From Chiayiivirga flava (GTDB taxonomy: Bacteria > Pseudomonadota > Gammaproteobacteria > Xanthomonadales > Xanthomonadaceae): a stretch of 64,000 bases of DNA. Shown here piece by piece: positions 51,668 through 63,520 of this stretch. The translations under genes were made by a program, and so were the position numbers. The stretch covers positions 503,401 to 567,400 of the forward strand of contig NZ_JACHHP010000003.1 of NCBI RefSeq assembly GCF_014202825.1, in the 5' to 3' direction. Below the pieces are notes generated by a model, which was not told the origin of the DNA, searched no databases, and saw only the letters and a program-made list of their open reading frames with translations. Each line of letters begins with the position of its first letter. The first letter of the stretch is position 1.

Positions 51668-52593
51668 GCCTTCCTCGCGAGCAGGGACACCACTTCGAAA
51701 TGCGGCGGGCGTTTTTCGCGCGTGATGATTTCGCACGAGATCACGTCGAGACCGGCCCTGGTCGCGAGTTTCGCGAGTTCCTTCGCCGTGAAGCCGAGGT
51801 TGGCGTGGCCGTAGGGCTCGATCACGCCGCGGTGTTCGTGTTTTGCCAGCGTGGTGGCGATGAGTTGACCGCCGGGGCGAAGCACGCGCGAGGACTCGAC
51901 CAGCGCCTGGCCGGGTTTTTCGGCGTAGGTGAGTGCGTGCATCAGCAGCACGAGATCGAAGCTGGCGTCGGGGAACTCCGTGGCGTGCATGTCGCCCTCG
52001 CGTACGTCGACGTTGGCGAACCCGCGCAGGCGTTCGCGTGCGGCCGCCACCACGCGCGGGCTCGAATCGATGCACACGTAGCGCTGCGCGCGCGGCGCCA
52101 GCAGCTCGGCCAGCACACCGTCGCCGGAGGCGATGTCGAGCACGTCGCCCGGCTCCACCAGCTGCAGCGCTGCGCGCGCGAGCGTCTCCCAGGTGCGACC
52201 GGGGGAATAGTGGCGTTCCATGTCGCCGGCCACGGTGTCGGCCCAGTTCTGCTCCGAGGCGCGCGCGGCGAGCACGTCGGGCACGCGCTCGGCGTCCGAA
52301 CGCAGCAGCGGATCGTCCGCGCCGTCGGACAGGGCCTTCCACAGCGCACGCTGGGCCGCGTCCATGTCGTCTTCGGCGAAGCGGTAGTAGGCCGAGACGC
52401 CGGCGCGGCGGTCGCGCACCAGGCCGTGTTCCTTGAGCCGCGCCAGGTGGGTCGAAACGCGCGGCTGGGCGAGGCGCGTGATCGCGGAGAGCTCGGCGAC
52501 GGTCAGCTCCTCGCGTTCGAGCAACGCGAGCAGCCGCACCCGCGTGGGGTCCGACAGCACACGCAGGCAGGCCGACCAGGCATCCAGATCCAC
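51664..52593 (-). CDS. ArsR-family regulator fused to a SAM methyltransferase domain
   Basis: The 309-residue protein has an N-terminal winged helix (5-85; [34 protein letters not shown]) and a class I methyltransferase domain (~140-260; [33 protein letters not shown]). This architecture before metH recalls the SAM/SAH-responsive SahR regulators reported in proteobacteria; that the domain senses S-adenosylhomocysteine is inference. GTG 52593 has GGGA 8 nt upstream. A 10-bp palindrome lies immediately upstream and may be its operator. Confidence 0.85.
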   Translation of the reverse strand: MDLDAWSACLRVLSDPTRVRLLALLEREELTVAELSAITRLAQPRVSTHLARLKEHGLVRDRRAGVSAYYRFAEDDMDAAQRALWKALSDGADDPLLRSDAERVPDVLAARASEQNWADTVAGDMERHYSPGRTWETLARAALQLVEPGDVLDIASGDGVLAELLAPRAQRYVCIDSSPRVVAAARERLRGFANVDVREGDMHATEFPDASFDLVLLMHALTYAEKPGQALVESSRVLRPGGQLIATTLAKHEHRGVIEPYGHANLGFTAKELAKLATRAGLDVISCEIITREKRPPHFEVVSLLARKA

Positions 52594-52595
52594 GC

Positions 52596-52627
52596 ATTCA
52601 TCCCTTTATCGCGATTCAGGGATGAAT
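52596..52627. promoter_or_regulatory. Palindromic operator candidate before the metH operon
   Basis: Perfect 10-bp arms ATTCATCCCT (52596-52605) and AGGGATGAAT (52618-52627) flank 12 bp. The palindrome begins 3 bp upstream of the regulator's GTG start. One arm also contains the ribosome site, so protein binding or an RNA hairpin would block translation. ArsR dimers bind such inverted repeats. It is a good candidate for autorepression of the operon. Confidence 0.6.
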
Positions 52628-52673
52628 TGTCCCGGTGCGGGCCGCGGGGGTCAAGCCGGCGCGGCTGCGGGCC

Positions 52674-53270
52674 TCAGCGCTGGCCTTCGAGGGTGGCGAA
52701 CTGGTCCGGACACAGCGGTTGCACGGAACCGCGCACGCGGTCGGCCAGCGTGCGGTCGAGCGTGGCGACGTCCAGGGACACGTTTTTCGCGAACGTGCCG
52801 AGGCTGCTGCGCGCGATGATCGCGTGCGAGATGATTTTCAGGCATGCGGTGTCGCGGACGTCGGCCGGCGTCTGGGGCGTGATCTCGTCCATCACGTGTT
52901 CGATGTAGCGGGCGCGCACGTCGACGTAGCACAGCTCGAAGGCACGCACCGCGTCGGCCGTCGGCGCGCCGCCATCGGGTGGCGGATTGCCGGCGGCGCG
53001 CGCGATCACGCTGGTGCACGCCATCGTCGGATCGCGGCCTTCGGCGGCGGTGCCGAAGGCGCGCGTGAGCGTGCGGCGGTAGGGCTCCGGCAATGCGGGC
53101 AGGTCGGGCGGTGGCGCATCGGTGCCCGTCGCCGCGGCGGGCGGCGGCGCGACGGCGGTGTCGGGCCGGGCAGTGTCTGGCCGGGCGGTGTCGGCCGGGG
53201 TGGTGTCGCTGCACGCGGCGGTGGCGAGCAGCAGGACGGCAACGGCGGCGGTCAACGGACGACGGATCAT
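52674..53270 (-). CDS. Putative lipoprotein with DTARP repeats
   Basis: The 198-residue protein has a lipoprotein signal (lipobox ATAAC, Cys ~20) and a Pro-rich linker with a short tandem repeat (DTARPDTARPDTA, residues ~28-40). The C-terminal domain of ~130 residues has five cysteines (MACTS, ELCYVD, DTACLK, PLCPD). I do not recognise a family. It lies upstream of the metH regulator on the same strand but separated by 80 bp and the operator candidate. Confidence 0.65.
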   Translation of the reverse strand: MIRRPLTAAVAVLLLATAACSDTTPADTARPDTARPDTAVAPPPAAATGTDAPPPDLPALPEPYRRTLTRAFGTAAEGRDPTMACTSVIARAAGNPPPDGGAPTADAVRAFELCYVDVRARYIEHVMDEITPQTPADVRDTACLKIISHAIIARSSLGTFAKNVSLDVATLDRTLADRVRGSVQPLCPDQFATLEGQR

Positions 53271-53453
53271 GGCGGGGGTTCCGGGTCGAGAGGGAAGGGC
53301 AGGATGCTACGTCCATGCAATGACAGCGAAGCAGGCGCGATCCGGACAGCGCATGTCCGCGGCCGGGTGGTGCATCGTCCCGGGCGCCGCGCCACCCGAC
53401 GGCGCGGGAAAGGTAGAATGGCCGTTCTTTTCTTCCGCACGACGGAGCGAGCC

Positions 53454-54614
<1,161 letters not shown>

Positions 54615-54789
54615 GCCGCAGCGCGGCGATGCGACGTCGTCGCGCCTGCGCACCGTGCGCACCGTGCGCACCGGCGTCGCCCGGATGCGCGCGGACTCGC
54701 TCCCGCGTCCGCACGGGCGCCGCGACCATCGGCACGTGCGCCGCGCGACGCAGCTGCACACAGTTGCCTTTTCCCCGGACCCGCACGCC

Positions 54790-55806
<1,017 letters not shown>

Positions 55807-55808
55807 GC

Positions 55809-55840
55809 AAAAAAAGCCGGGCGCGATGGACTGCGCCCGG
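55809..55840 (-). terminator. Intrinsic terminator of the DUF4394 protein gene
   Basis: On the minus strand CCGGGCGC pairs with GCGCCCGG around an 8-nt loop and is followed by seven T (A7 at 55809-55815 on the plus strand). It lies 26 bp beyond the DUF4394 stop, in the right orientation. The tract also abuts the ltaE stop codon. Confidence 0.85.
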
Positions 55841-55865
55841 GAGTGGGAGTGACGGGAACGCGGCG

Positions 55866-57503
55866 TCAGCTGCCGCGGCGCATCGCGAAGCCTGCAAGGC
55901 CGAGCACGCCGAGGCCGACGAGCAGCAGGAACAGCGGCGAAGTGGCGGGAACCACATTGGGCATGGACGCCGTCGGCGGCGCCGGATTGCCGATGACCGC
56001 GGCGCTGAGCGCCAGCCCGCGCAGGGTCGGATTGCCGGACACGTTGCCGATCAGCGTGGCCGCGCCGGTGGTTAGGTCGATGCCGTACAGGCCGGTGGCG
56101 CCGCCGACGGTGAGCGCGGCGATGGCGGTGTTGGTGCCGCCGCTGCTGAGCACGTCGAAGCCGGTGTTGGCGTCCACCGCGACGCCGAGCGCGCCGATGG
56201 CCACCACGGTGCCGTCGTTGGGCGGGTTCTGCAGGAACAGCGTGTCGCTGTTGGGATCGATGTCGTACAGCGCGGTGCCGGCCGGTGCCGGATTGACGCT
56301 GTTGATGTAGGCCGAGCCCGCCACGGCCGGGCCGGCGGGATTGATCGGGCCGTCGACGAGGGTCTCGCCGGTGTCCACGTTCACGCGCAGGTTCTGTCCG
56401 GTGTTGCTCACCACGCGCAGGCGGTCGGGCACCGGATTGAAGTCGACGCCGAAGCTCGTGCCCGACGGCGCGACGCTGAGCGTGGAGGCAAGCGTCGCTG
56501 CGCCGGTCTGGGGGTCCACCGTGTAGAGCCGGCCGGACGATGCCAGCGCGTACAGCGCGCCGGTCGCGGGACGGAAATCAATGCCGACGAGTTGATCGCC
56601 GCCGGTCAGGCCGGTGACCGCGCGCACCGTGGCGGCGCCGGCCGGTGCCGCCGAGGAAAACAGCACCAGGCCGTTCGCGCCGTCGAGCCCGATCGCCGTG
56701 CCGGGCACCGCTGCGGGCGGAAGGGTCGCGGCGGTCACCGCGATGCCGCGCAGCGCTGGATTGCCGCCGACCGCACCGCGGGACGTGGCCGCGCCGGTGG
56801 CGAGATCGATGGTGTAGAACGTCGTGGTGCCACCGACGCGGAACGCAGCATACGCCGTGTTCACCGCACCGACGGTAAGCACATCGAGGCTGTGGTCGCC
56901 GGAGGCATCGAGCACCACGCCGAGATCGCCGACGGCAGTGACGGTGCCGTCATTCGGCGGTGCCTGCAGCAGGAGGTCGCTCGTCACCACGTCCACGACG
57001 TAGAGCGCGGTCGTCATCGGTGCCGGATTGACGCTGTTGATGTAGCCGGCGGCCACCAGCTGCGGACCGGCGGGATTGATCGGGCCGTCGACAAGGGTCG
57101 CACCGGTGTCGACATTGATGCGCAGGTTCTGGCCGGTGTCGCTGACCACGCGCAGGCGATCGGGAACGGGATTGAAGTCGACGCCGAACACGCTACCGTC
57201 GAGCGCGACATCGAGTGTGGCACTGGTGGTAGCGACGCCGGTGACCGGATCGATCACGTAGAGGTTGCCTGCATCGCCGACGCCGTAGAGCGCGCCGGTC
57301 GCGGGGCGGAAGTCGATCCCGAGCAGGGTTTCCCCGGCGTCGAGACCGGAGACGGGCACGGTGGCCGGCACGGCGCCGGGGGCGCTGGCGGAGAACCGGA
57401 CGAGGGTGTTGCCATCGTTGAGGCCGATGACGGTCTGCGCGAAGGCGGCGGGACTGGCGGCGACGAGCGCGGCCAGCACGATGCAGCGGGGGATGCACTT
57501 CAT
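55866..57503 (-). CDS. Exported protein with two DUF4394 repeats and a C-terminal anchor
   Basis: The 545-residue protein has a signal peptide (1-22), two tandem ~240-residue DUF4394 units, and a C-terminal VVPATSPLFLLLVGLGVLGLAGFAMRR tail that resembles PEP- or IPTL-type sorting signals. The two units share near-identical blocks such as GVDFNPVPDRLRVVS and TLVDGPINPAGP, so they arose by internal duplication. DUF4394 units form beta-propeller-like repeats of unknown function. AGGAGA precedes ATG 57503. The tail lacks the PEP motif, and no exosortase gene is in the window. The ECF sigma gene lies upstream on the same strand. Confidence 0.8.
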   Translation of the reverse strand: MKCIPRCIVLAALVAASPAAFAQTVIGLNDGNTLVRFSASAPGAVPATVPVSGLDAGETLLGIDFRPATGALYGVGDAGNLYVIDPVTGVATTSATLDVALDGSVFGVDFNPVPDRLRVVSDTGQNLRINVDTGATLVDGPINPAGPQLVAAGYINSVNPAPMTTALYVVDVVTSDLLLQAPPNDGTVTAVGDLGVVLDASGDHSLDVLTVGAVNTAYAAFRVGGTTTFYTIDLATGAATSRGAVGGNPALRGIAVTAATLPPAAVPGTAIGLDGANGLVLFSSAAPAGAATVRAVTGLTGGDQLVGIDFRPATGALYALASSGRLYTVDPQTGAATLASTLSVAPSGTSFGVDFNPVPDRLRVVSNTGQNLRVNVDTGETLVDGPINPAGPAVAGSAYINSVNPAPAGTALYDIDPNSDTLFLQNPPNDGTVVAIGALGVAVDANTGFDVLSSGGTNTAIAALTVGGATGLYGIDLTTGAATLIGNVSGNPTLRGLALSAAVIGNPAPPTASMPNVVPATSPLFLLLVGLGVLGLAGFAMRRGS

Positions 57504-57867
57504 TGGCGTCTCCTGAAAGGGAGTTGCGGTGCTGCGGCTTGGATGGCAGGCCATGCGCGATACCCCTGTGTGCATCGATCGCGACATGCATGTCGCCGCA
57601 CATGGGCGGCGAATCGTTGGTTTATGTGAGCTGTGTCACGGTTCCGATGGGAGGACGGCCGCGTCTTGCGCGCCCCCGGGCTGCAAGCGCGTGCGGAGAA
57701 CGCGCGTCCGAACCGTTCTCCTTCGGTCCAGTACGCGCAGGTCCGCAACCGCGGATGCAGGGGAATGTAAAAAAGTGTGCTCGCGGGGGCGCACGGACCG
57801 CCGGCGTCGGCGCTGCGGTCTCGTCGAGCGATCGCGCGCCCGCATCGACGCGTTCGAGCCGATGGCT
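57504..57867. other. 364-bp gap with a 16-bp palindrome
   Basis: No gene is supported here. It holds a perfect palindrome GCGACATGCATGTCGC at 57581-57596, 78 bp upstream of the DUF4394 start, which is a possible operator. A GGAACC at 57645-57640 (minus strand) could be an ECF-type -35, but I see no convincing matching -10. No anti-sigma gene follows the sigma factor. Confidence 0.4.
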
Positions 57868-58461
57868 TCAGTCGTTGGAACGCCCGCCGCCGAGGGCCTT
57901 GCGCAGCGCGGCGAGCCCGCGTCGGATGTGGGACTTGACGGTGCCGATCGCCATGCCGGTGCGCTCGGCGATTTCCGGGTGCGACAGATCCTCGTAGAAG
58001 GCCAGCGCCACCATCTCGCGCTGCGCGGCCGAGAGGCGATCGAAGGCCTTGCCGACCGCGCTCTCCGCGTCCAGCGCATCGATCAGCCGCGCCGACGACA
58101 GGGTGTCGTCCGGCACCGAGGCCATGTCGGTGGAGTCGAGGTGCAGCACGCGGCTGTGACGGCGCTCGCGCCGCTGGCGGTCGATCGCGCGCGTCCATGC
58201 CTGGGTCAGCAGCCACGCGATCACGCGACCGCGCGCCGGGTCGTACGACTCGACCTTTTCCCACACCTGCTGGTAGACGTCGCCCACCACTTCTTCCGCG
58301 TCGTTCGGATCGCGCAGCATGTTGAACGCGGTGGTGTAGACCTGCGACGAGGTCCGTTCGTAGAGCTCGCTCAGCGCAGCCTGCTCGCGTGCGCGGATAC
58401 GCTGCAGCAGCGGGGCGAGATCGTCGTCGGCGCGCGGCGGCGATGGTTCGTCTGGAAGCAC
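57868..58461 (-). CDS. ECF-type RNA polymerase sigma factor
   Basis: The 197-residue protein has sigma region 2 (YTTAFNMLRDPNDAEEVVGDVYQQVWEK) and region 4 (LSAAQREMVALAFYEDLSHPEIAERTGMAIGTVKSHIRRGL). It resembles the SigK/ECF group. GTG 58461 has AGGAC 9 nt upstream; ATG 58548 would add a basic segment with no family match. Unusually, no anti-sigma gene follows: the next gene downstream is 364 bp away and encodes the exported DUF4394 protein. It is divergent from the protease gene. Confidence 0.88.
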   Translation of the reverse strand: MLPDEPSPPRADDDLAPLLQRIRAREQAALSELYERTSSQVYTTAFNMLRDPNDAEEVVGDVYQQVWEKVESYDPARGRVIAWLLTQAWTRAIDRQRRERRHSRVLHLDSTDMASVPDDTLSSARLIDALDAESAVGKAFDRLSAAQREMVALAFYEDLSHPEIAERTGMAIGTVKSHIRRGLAALRKALGGGRSND

Positions 58462-58607
58462 GTCGCGTCCTGGCTCGCTGCGGCGTTGATGGAGGCGATA
58501 GTGTGGTGGAATTCCTCGCCGCTGTCGCCGGGCCCCGGCTTTCGGCACGCGCGCCGCGATGCGGGCACGCTACCATCGGGGGCTGGTCGCCTTCGGAAGG
58601 GTCTTGC

Positions 58608-61600
58608 ATGAAACGCATCGCGCTGCTGCTCGGATTCGTCGCGCTCGGCTCCGGCGTCGGGGCGGCCGAGCCCGGCTACTTCCGCTACCCCGCGATCCAC
58701 GGCGACACCGTGCTGTTCACGGCCGAAGGGGATCTGTGGTCGGTCGCGCGCGCCGGCGGGGCCGCGCGCCGGCTGACCACGCATGCGGCCGAGGAGAGTC
58801 GGGCCGCGGTGTCGCCCGATGGCCGCTCGGTGGCGTTCTCCGCGTCGTACCACGGCCCGCTCGAGGTCTACGTGATGCCGCTCGCCGGGGGCGATCCGCG
58901 CCGCGTGAGCTTCGAAAACACGCGTGCGCTGACGCTCGGCTGGACCGCGCAGGGCGAGGTGCTCTACGCCACCTCCGACGTCAGCGGACCGGCCTCGATG
59001 CGCGTGGTGGCCGCAGTCGACCCGGCCTCCGGCACGCGCCGCGTACTGCCGCTGGCCGATGCCAACGACGCCGTGCTCTCGCCCGACGGCAACACCGTCT
59101 ATTTCGTGCGCTTCGGCCTCAGCGTCACCGGCGACAACGCACGCGGCTACCGCGGCGGCGCACTGTCGCAGCTGTGGCGTTTCGACCTTGCCCGCGGTCG
59201 CGAAGGCGAGCGCATCGGTCCGCAGGACGTCAACCTCCGGCGTCCGCTGTGGTGGAAGGATCGCCTGATCGTCATCGCCGACCGCGGCGGCCGCGACAAC
59301 CTCTTTCTGCTCGACCCGGCCACCGGCGCGATGCAGGCGCTCACGCAGCACACCGACTTCGGCGTGCGCTCGGCCAGTCTCGACGGCGACGCGCTGGTGT
59401 ACCAGCTCGGCGCCGACATTCACGCGCTCGATCTCGCATCGCGCGCCGATACCACGCTGGACATCGACCTGGTATCGGATTTCGACCAGCGCCGCGAGCG
59501 CTGGATCGACCGCCCGGCGCGGTACGTGGAGTGGACCGACCTTGCGGCCGACGGCGAACGTGTCGCGCTGACCGCGCGCGGCCGCGTCACCGTCGCAGGC
59601 ATCGGGCCACGTCGCCGCGTCGACATCGGTGCGCCGCTCGGGACGCGCCTGACCAGCGGCACGGTCGGCAAGGACGGAAAGTTCGTCTACGCCATCTCGG
59701 ACGCCAGCGGCGAGGAGGAAGTCTGGCAGTTTCCGGCCGACGGCAGCCCCGGTGGCAAGCAGCTCACGCGTGACGCGGACACGCAGCGCTGGAACCTGCA
59801 CCTCTCGCCCGACGGCAAGACCATCGCGCACGACGACAAGCGCGGCCGACTCTGGCTGCTCGACATCGCGAGCGGCCGCAACACCCTGCTCGACGACGGC
59901 GGCAAGGACGGCAACGAGGGGTATTCCGCCATCGCCTGGGCGCCGGACAGCCGGCACCTCGCGTTCGCGCGCGCGACCAAGGCCGGCGGCCGCGAGCGCC
60001 TTGCGCTGGCGGCGCGCGACGGCAGCCGCATGCAGTGGCTCACCAGCGAAAAATACGAATCCGCATCGCCGGCATTTTCACGCGACGGCCGCTGGCTGTG
60101 GTTCCTGTCCGAGCGGCAGTTCGCGCTCGCCAACGGCGCGCCGTGGGGCGACCGCAACACCGGTCCGTTCTTCGACGAACGCAGCAAGGTCTACGCGATC
60201 GCGCTGCAGGCCGACAATCGCTTTCCGTTCCGGGCAGACGACGAACTGGCCGGCGACGATGCGGGCAGCAAAGACGACGATGCCGACAAGAGCGACAAGG
60301 ACGCCAAGGACAGCGACGACACCGCGCCACCCTCGCTGCCCGTCACCTGGGACGGTCTTGCCGACCGCCTCTACGAAGTGCCGCTGCCCGCCGGCGACTA
60401 TCGCGAGCTGCAGACCGACGGCGAGCGTCTCTACCTGCTCGCGCGCGACGGCGAGTCCGGCACGCTGAGCACGCTGGAGATCGGCAACAAGCCGCCGAAA
60501 ACCGAAGAGTTCGCCACCAACGTCGCGTACTTCGCCGTCTCCGCCGACGGCGGGAAGGTGCTGTTCGGCACGCCGGCCAAGGACGAGAAGACGCCCGGCA
60601 CGCTGCACATCGTCAACGCCGCCGCCACCGCGCCGAAGGACCTCTCGCAGGTCACGGTGCGCCTGGACGACTGGCGTCTGCGCATCGACCCGCGCGCCGA
60701 GTGGACGCAGATGTTCGGCGACGCCTGGCGCATGCACCGCGACCACTTCTTCGACAAGCACCTGCGCGGCGTCGACTGGCCGGCCGTGCGCGCGCGCTAC
60801 GCGCCGTTGCTCGAACGCGTCACCGACCGCAACGAACTCGACGACGTGCTGGCGCAGGCGATGGGCGAGCTGGGCGCGCTGCATTCGCAGATCGTCCCGG
60901 GCGACACGCGCCGCGTGGAGGACACGGTGGCCTACGCCGGCCTGGGCGCGCGCTACGACAAGGTGGCCCGTGGCTGGCGCGTGACGCACATCGCGCGCAC
61001 CGAGGCCGAATTGCCGAGCGAGCGCGCGCCGTTGCAGGCCCCCGGCGTGGACGTGCGTGTAGGCGACACCATCACCGCAATCAACGGCGTGCCGGCGCGC
61101 GATGCAGCCGACATCTCCGAACTGCTGCGCAACACCGCGGGCCAGCAAGTGCTGCTGCAGGTCGAGCGCGCGGGCAAGGCACGCAAGGTGGTCGTGGTGC
61201 CGGTCGACGCGCGACGCGAGGAAGACCTGCGCTACATCGACTGGACCAAGTCGCGCGCCGCCCGCGTGGAGCAGGCCGGCGGCGGCAGGCTCGGCTACCT
61301 GCACCTGCGCGCGATGGGCGGCGGCGACATGGCCGCCTTCGTGCGCGAGTTCTACGCGCAGTTCGACCGCGACGGCCTCATCATCGACGTGCGCCGCAAC
61401 CGCGGCGGCAACATCGACAGCTGGATCATCGAAAAACTGCTGCGCCGCGCGTGGGCCTTCTGGTCGCGTCCCGACGGCCTGCCGTACAGCAACATGCAGC
61501 AGACCTTCCGCGGCCACCTCGTGGTGCTGACCGACGCGCTCACCTATTCCGACGGCGAAACCTTCGCCGCCGGCGTGCAGGCACTGAAGATCGCACCGCT

Positions 61601-61901
61601 GATCGGTACGCGCACCGCCGGCGCCGGCGTGTGGCTCTCGGACGGCAACGCGCTGGTCGACCGCGGACGCGCGCGCGTGGCCGAATACCCGCAGTACGGC
61701 ATCGACGGCCAGTGGCTGGTCGAGAACGTCGGCGTCTCGCCCGACATCGTGGTCGACAACCTGCCGCACGCCACCTTCAACGGCGGCGACGCACAGCTCG
61801 ACCGTGCCATCGCCTACCTGCAGCAGAAACTCGCGAGCGACCCGGTGCCGCCGATGCGTCCGGGCGTCATCCCGCCGCTGGAGCCGGTGCGGCTGCAGTG
61901 A
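58608..61901 (+). CDS. Tricorn-like S41 peptidase
   Basis: The 1097-residue exported protein has a signal peptide (1-19), two WD40-like beta-propellers (~25-320 and ~330-700), an acidic linker (about 545-567), the C1 region, a PDZ domain (~800-890) and a C-terminal S41 protease domain. The catalytic Ser is in LTYSDGETFAAG. It matches tricorn protease homologues of proteobacteria, which degrade peptides; here the signal peptide suggests a periplasmic peptidase. ATG 58608 begins the signal peptide; the longer frame overlaps the divergent sigma gene. Confidence 0.92.
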   Translation: MKRIALLLGFVALGSGVGAAEPGYFRYPAIHGDTVLFTAEGDLWSVARAGGAARRLTTHAAEESRAAVSPDGRSVAFSASYHGPLEVYVMPLAGGDPRRVSFENTRALTLGWTAQGEVLYATSDVSGPASMRVVAAVDPASGTRRVLPLADANDAVLSPDGNTVYFVRFGLSVTGDNARGYRGGALSQLWRFDLARGREGERIGPQDVNLRRPLWWKDRLIVIADRGGRDNLFLLDPATGAMQALTQHTDFGVRSASLDGDALVYQLGADIHALDLASRADTTLDIDLVSDFDQRRERWIDRPARYVEWTDLAADGERVALTARGRVTVAGIGPRRRVDIGAPLGTRLTSGTVGKDGKFVYAISDASGEEEVWQFPADGSPGGKQLTRDADTQRWNLHLSPDGKTIAHDDKRGRLWLLDIASGRNTLLDDGGKDGNEGYSAIAWAPDSRHLAFARATKAGGRERLALAARDGSRMQWLTSEKYESASPAFSRDGRWLWFLSERQFALANGAPWGDRNTGPFFDERSKVYAIALQADNRFPFRADDELAGDDAGSKDDDADKSDKDAKDSDDTAPPSLPVTWDGLADRLYEVPLPAGDYRELQTDGERLYLLARDGESGTLSTLEIGNKPPKTEEFATNVAYFAVSADGGKVLFGTPAKDEKTPGTLHIVNAAATAPKDLSQVTVRLDDWRLRIDPRAEWTQMFGDAWRMHRDHFFDKHLRGVDWPAVRARYAPLLERVTDRNELDDVLAQAMGELGALHSQIVPGDTRRVEDTVAYAGLGARYDKVARGWRVTHIARTEAELPSERAPLQAPGVDVRVGDTITAINGVPARDAADISELLRNTAGQQVLLQVERAGKARKVVVVPVDARREEDLRYIDWTKSRAARVEQAGGGRLGYLHLRAMGGGDMAAFVREFYAQFDRDGLIIDVRRNRGGNIDSWIIEKLLRRAWAFWSRPDGLPYSNMQQTFRGHLVVLTDALTYSDGETFAAGVQALKIAPLIGTRTAGAGVWLSDGNALVDRGRARVAEYPQYGIDGQWLVENVGVSPDIVVDNLPHATFNGGDAQLDRAIAYLQQKLASDPVPPMRPGVIPPLEPVRLQ

Positions 61902-61964
61902 AGGCCGCGTTCGCGGGCGATCGAACGGCCCGCGTCGGAACATGCCGCATTTCGCCGGATGCGG

Positions 61965-62318
61965 TCAGCTCGTGCGCATGGCCCGATCGATTTCCGCGCC
62001 GTCGTGCGCGGCGCTGCCGGTTTCGCAGAGAAAGTGACCCAGTGCCAGATCGTGCGAGATCTCGCAGGCGAACAGCGCGCTGCGCAGCCGGGCGACGACG
62101 TCCTCGCGCGTGATGACGCCGGTGGCGCTCCAGGCGTCGACATCGTAGAGCACGTGCACATAATCGCCGTGGCGCACAACGCGCGCGGACGGCAGGGGTT
62201 CGAAGCAGGATCGGACCGCGGTGGTCGGATGCAGAATGCGCAACCAGCACGCGGTCCGGAATCCGAACCGGGCGGTGTCGGCGGTGCCACAGCTGTCGGG
62301 CGGAATATTGGTGTCCAT
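61965..62318 (-). CDS. Hypothetical protein, 117 residues
   Basis: I recognise no family. The protein is soluble, without signal peptide. It starts MDTNIPPDSCG and contains VRHGDYVHVLYDVDAWSATG and an Ala/Leu helix (VVARLRSALFACEISHDLALGHF). It is convergent with the protease gene (63 bp between stops). ATG 62318 is used, but a longer start in the same frame cannot be ruled out. Codon use fits the rest of the window, so I consider it a probable gene. Confidence 0.5.
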   Translation of the reverse strand: MDTNIPPDSCGTADTARFGFRTACWLRILHPTTAVRSCFEPLPSARVVRHGDYVHVLYDVDAWSATGVITREDVVARLRSALFACEISHDLALGHFLCETGSAAHDGAEIDRAMRTS

Positions 62319-62449
62319 GCGGAGGCGTCGGCGTCGGATGGACGACGCAAAGCATGGATCGTGCCGGCCCGGCACGACGGGCAGCGGCGCGATTCAGCGA
62401 GTCTGCAGCCCGCCGATCGGCCGGCGACCGGAAGCGATCGCCCGCGCCC

Positions 62450-63520
62450 TCAGCGCGCGCGTGCGCGCACGTTGCGAAAGCCCACCATGCGTTGTGCGTC
62501 CTCGTCCCAGAGCTTCAGTCGTGCGCTTCGCAGGCTGGTCCACAGCGTGATGCGCGGCGCCGTCCGCAGTGCCGGGTGCGATTCGTGGCACTCGCGCAGC
62601 CGGTAATTGGGAATGCGGCTCGCGAGGTGATGCACGTGGTGGTAGCCGATGTTTCCGGTGAACCAGTGCAGTACCTGCGGCAGGTCGTAGAACGAGCTGC
62701 CCGCGATCGCCGCGTGCTGCGAATCCCAGCCCTCCTGCCGCGTCCACACCGCGCCTTCGAACGTGTGCTGCACATAGAACAGCCACACCCCCAGCGCACC
62801 CGCGACCAGCACGATGGGCAGATGCACCAGCAGCACCGTCTGCCAGCCCAGCCACCAGCTCAGCAGGCCGCCGGCCACCAGCAGCATCAGGTTGTTGAGC
62901 AGCACGCTGGCCCATTCCTTCTTCCACGAAAACGGAAGATCGAACGGAAAGCGGTGCTTGATGACGAACTGGTAGATCGGCCCGATGCCCAGCAGCACCG
63001 GCGTGCTGCGATAGAAGCGGTAGCAGACGCGTCCGAACCACGAACGGGCCCTGTATTCGGTCACGGTGAGCGTGTCGATGTCGCCCATTTCGCGGCGGTC
63101 GAGATTGCTCGAGGTGCCGTGGTGCACGGCGTGGGTCTTTTTCCAGTAACCGTACGGGAACAGCGTGATGAGACCGAGCTGACGGCCCACGGCATCGTTC
63201 GCGCGCTGGCTCGCGAAGAACGAGCCGTGCCCGCAATCGTGCTGGATGATGAAGGTGCGCACGTAGAGACCGGCGGCGGGCAACGCCAGCAGCAGGGTCC
63301 ATCCGTAGTTCCAGTCCGCAATCACGCTCCACGCCATCAGTGCCCACAGTCCGAGGAACAGCGGCAGGGTGTTGAACAGTTGCCAAAGGGCGCGCCCGTG
63401 ATGCGGCTTCGCGAATCGCGCGCAGAGCGCACGCAGGTTGACGGTGGGTGATTCGGCGGCGATGGTCAGGACACGTCTCCGGAACGCGTGTTGGGGGGCA
63501 ACCGCGGCAGGATACGCCAT
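62450..63520 (-). CDS. Membrane fatty-acid desaturase
   Basis: The 356-residue protein has four to six membrane segments and the three His boxes of the acyl-lipid desaturase family: HDCGHGS, HAVHHG and HHVHH. It resembles bacterial Delta12/omega-6 desaturases, which put double bonds into membrane-lipid acyl chains using a di-iron centre. ATG 63520 (MAYPAAVAP) is used although no ribosome site is clear; an upstream in-frame ATG near 63678 would add an unlikely extension. It may adjust membrane fluidity. Confidence 0.88.
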   Translation of the reverse strand: MAYPAAVAPQHAFRRRVLTIAAESPTVNLRALCARFAKPHHGRALWQLFNTLPLFLGLWALMAWSVIADWNYGWTLLLALPAAGLYVRTFIIQHDCGHGSFFASQRANDAVGRQLGLITLFPYGYWKKTHAVHHGTSSNLDRREMGDIDTLTVTEYRARSWFGRVCYRFYRSTPVLLGIGPIYQFVIKHRFPFDLPFSWKKEWASVLLNNLMLLVAGGLLSWWLGWQTVLLVHLPIVLVAGALGVWLFYVQHTFEGAVWTRQEGWDSQHAAIAGSSFYDLPQVLHWFTGNIGYHHVHHLASRIPNYRLRECHESHPALRTAPRITLWTSLRSARLKLWDEDAQRMVGFRNVRARAR

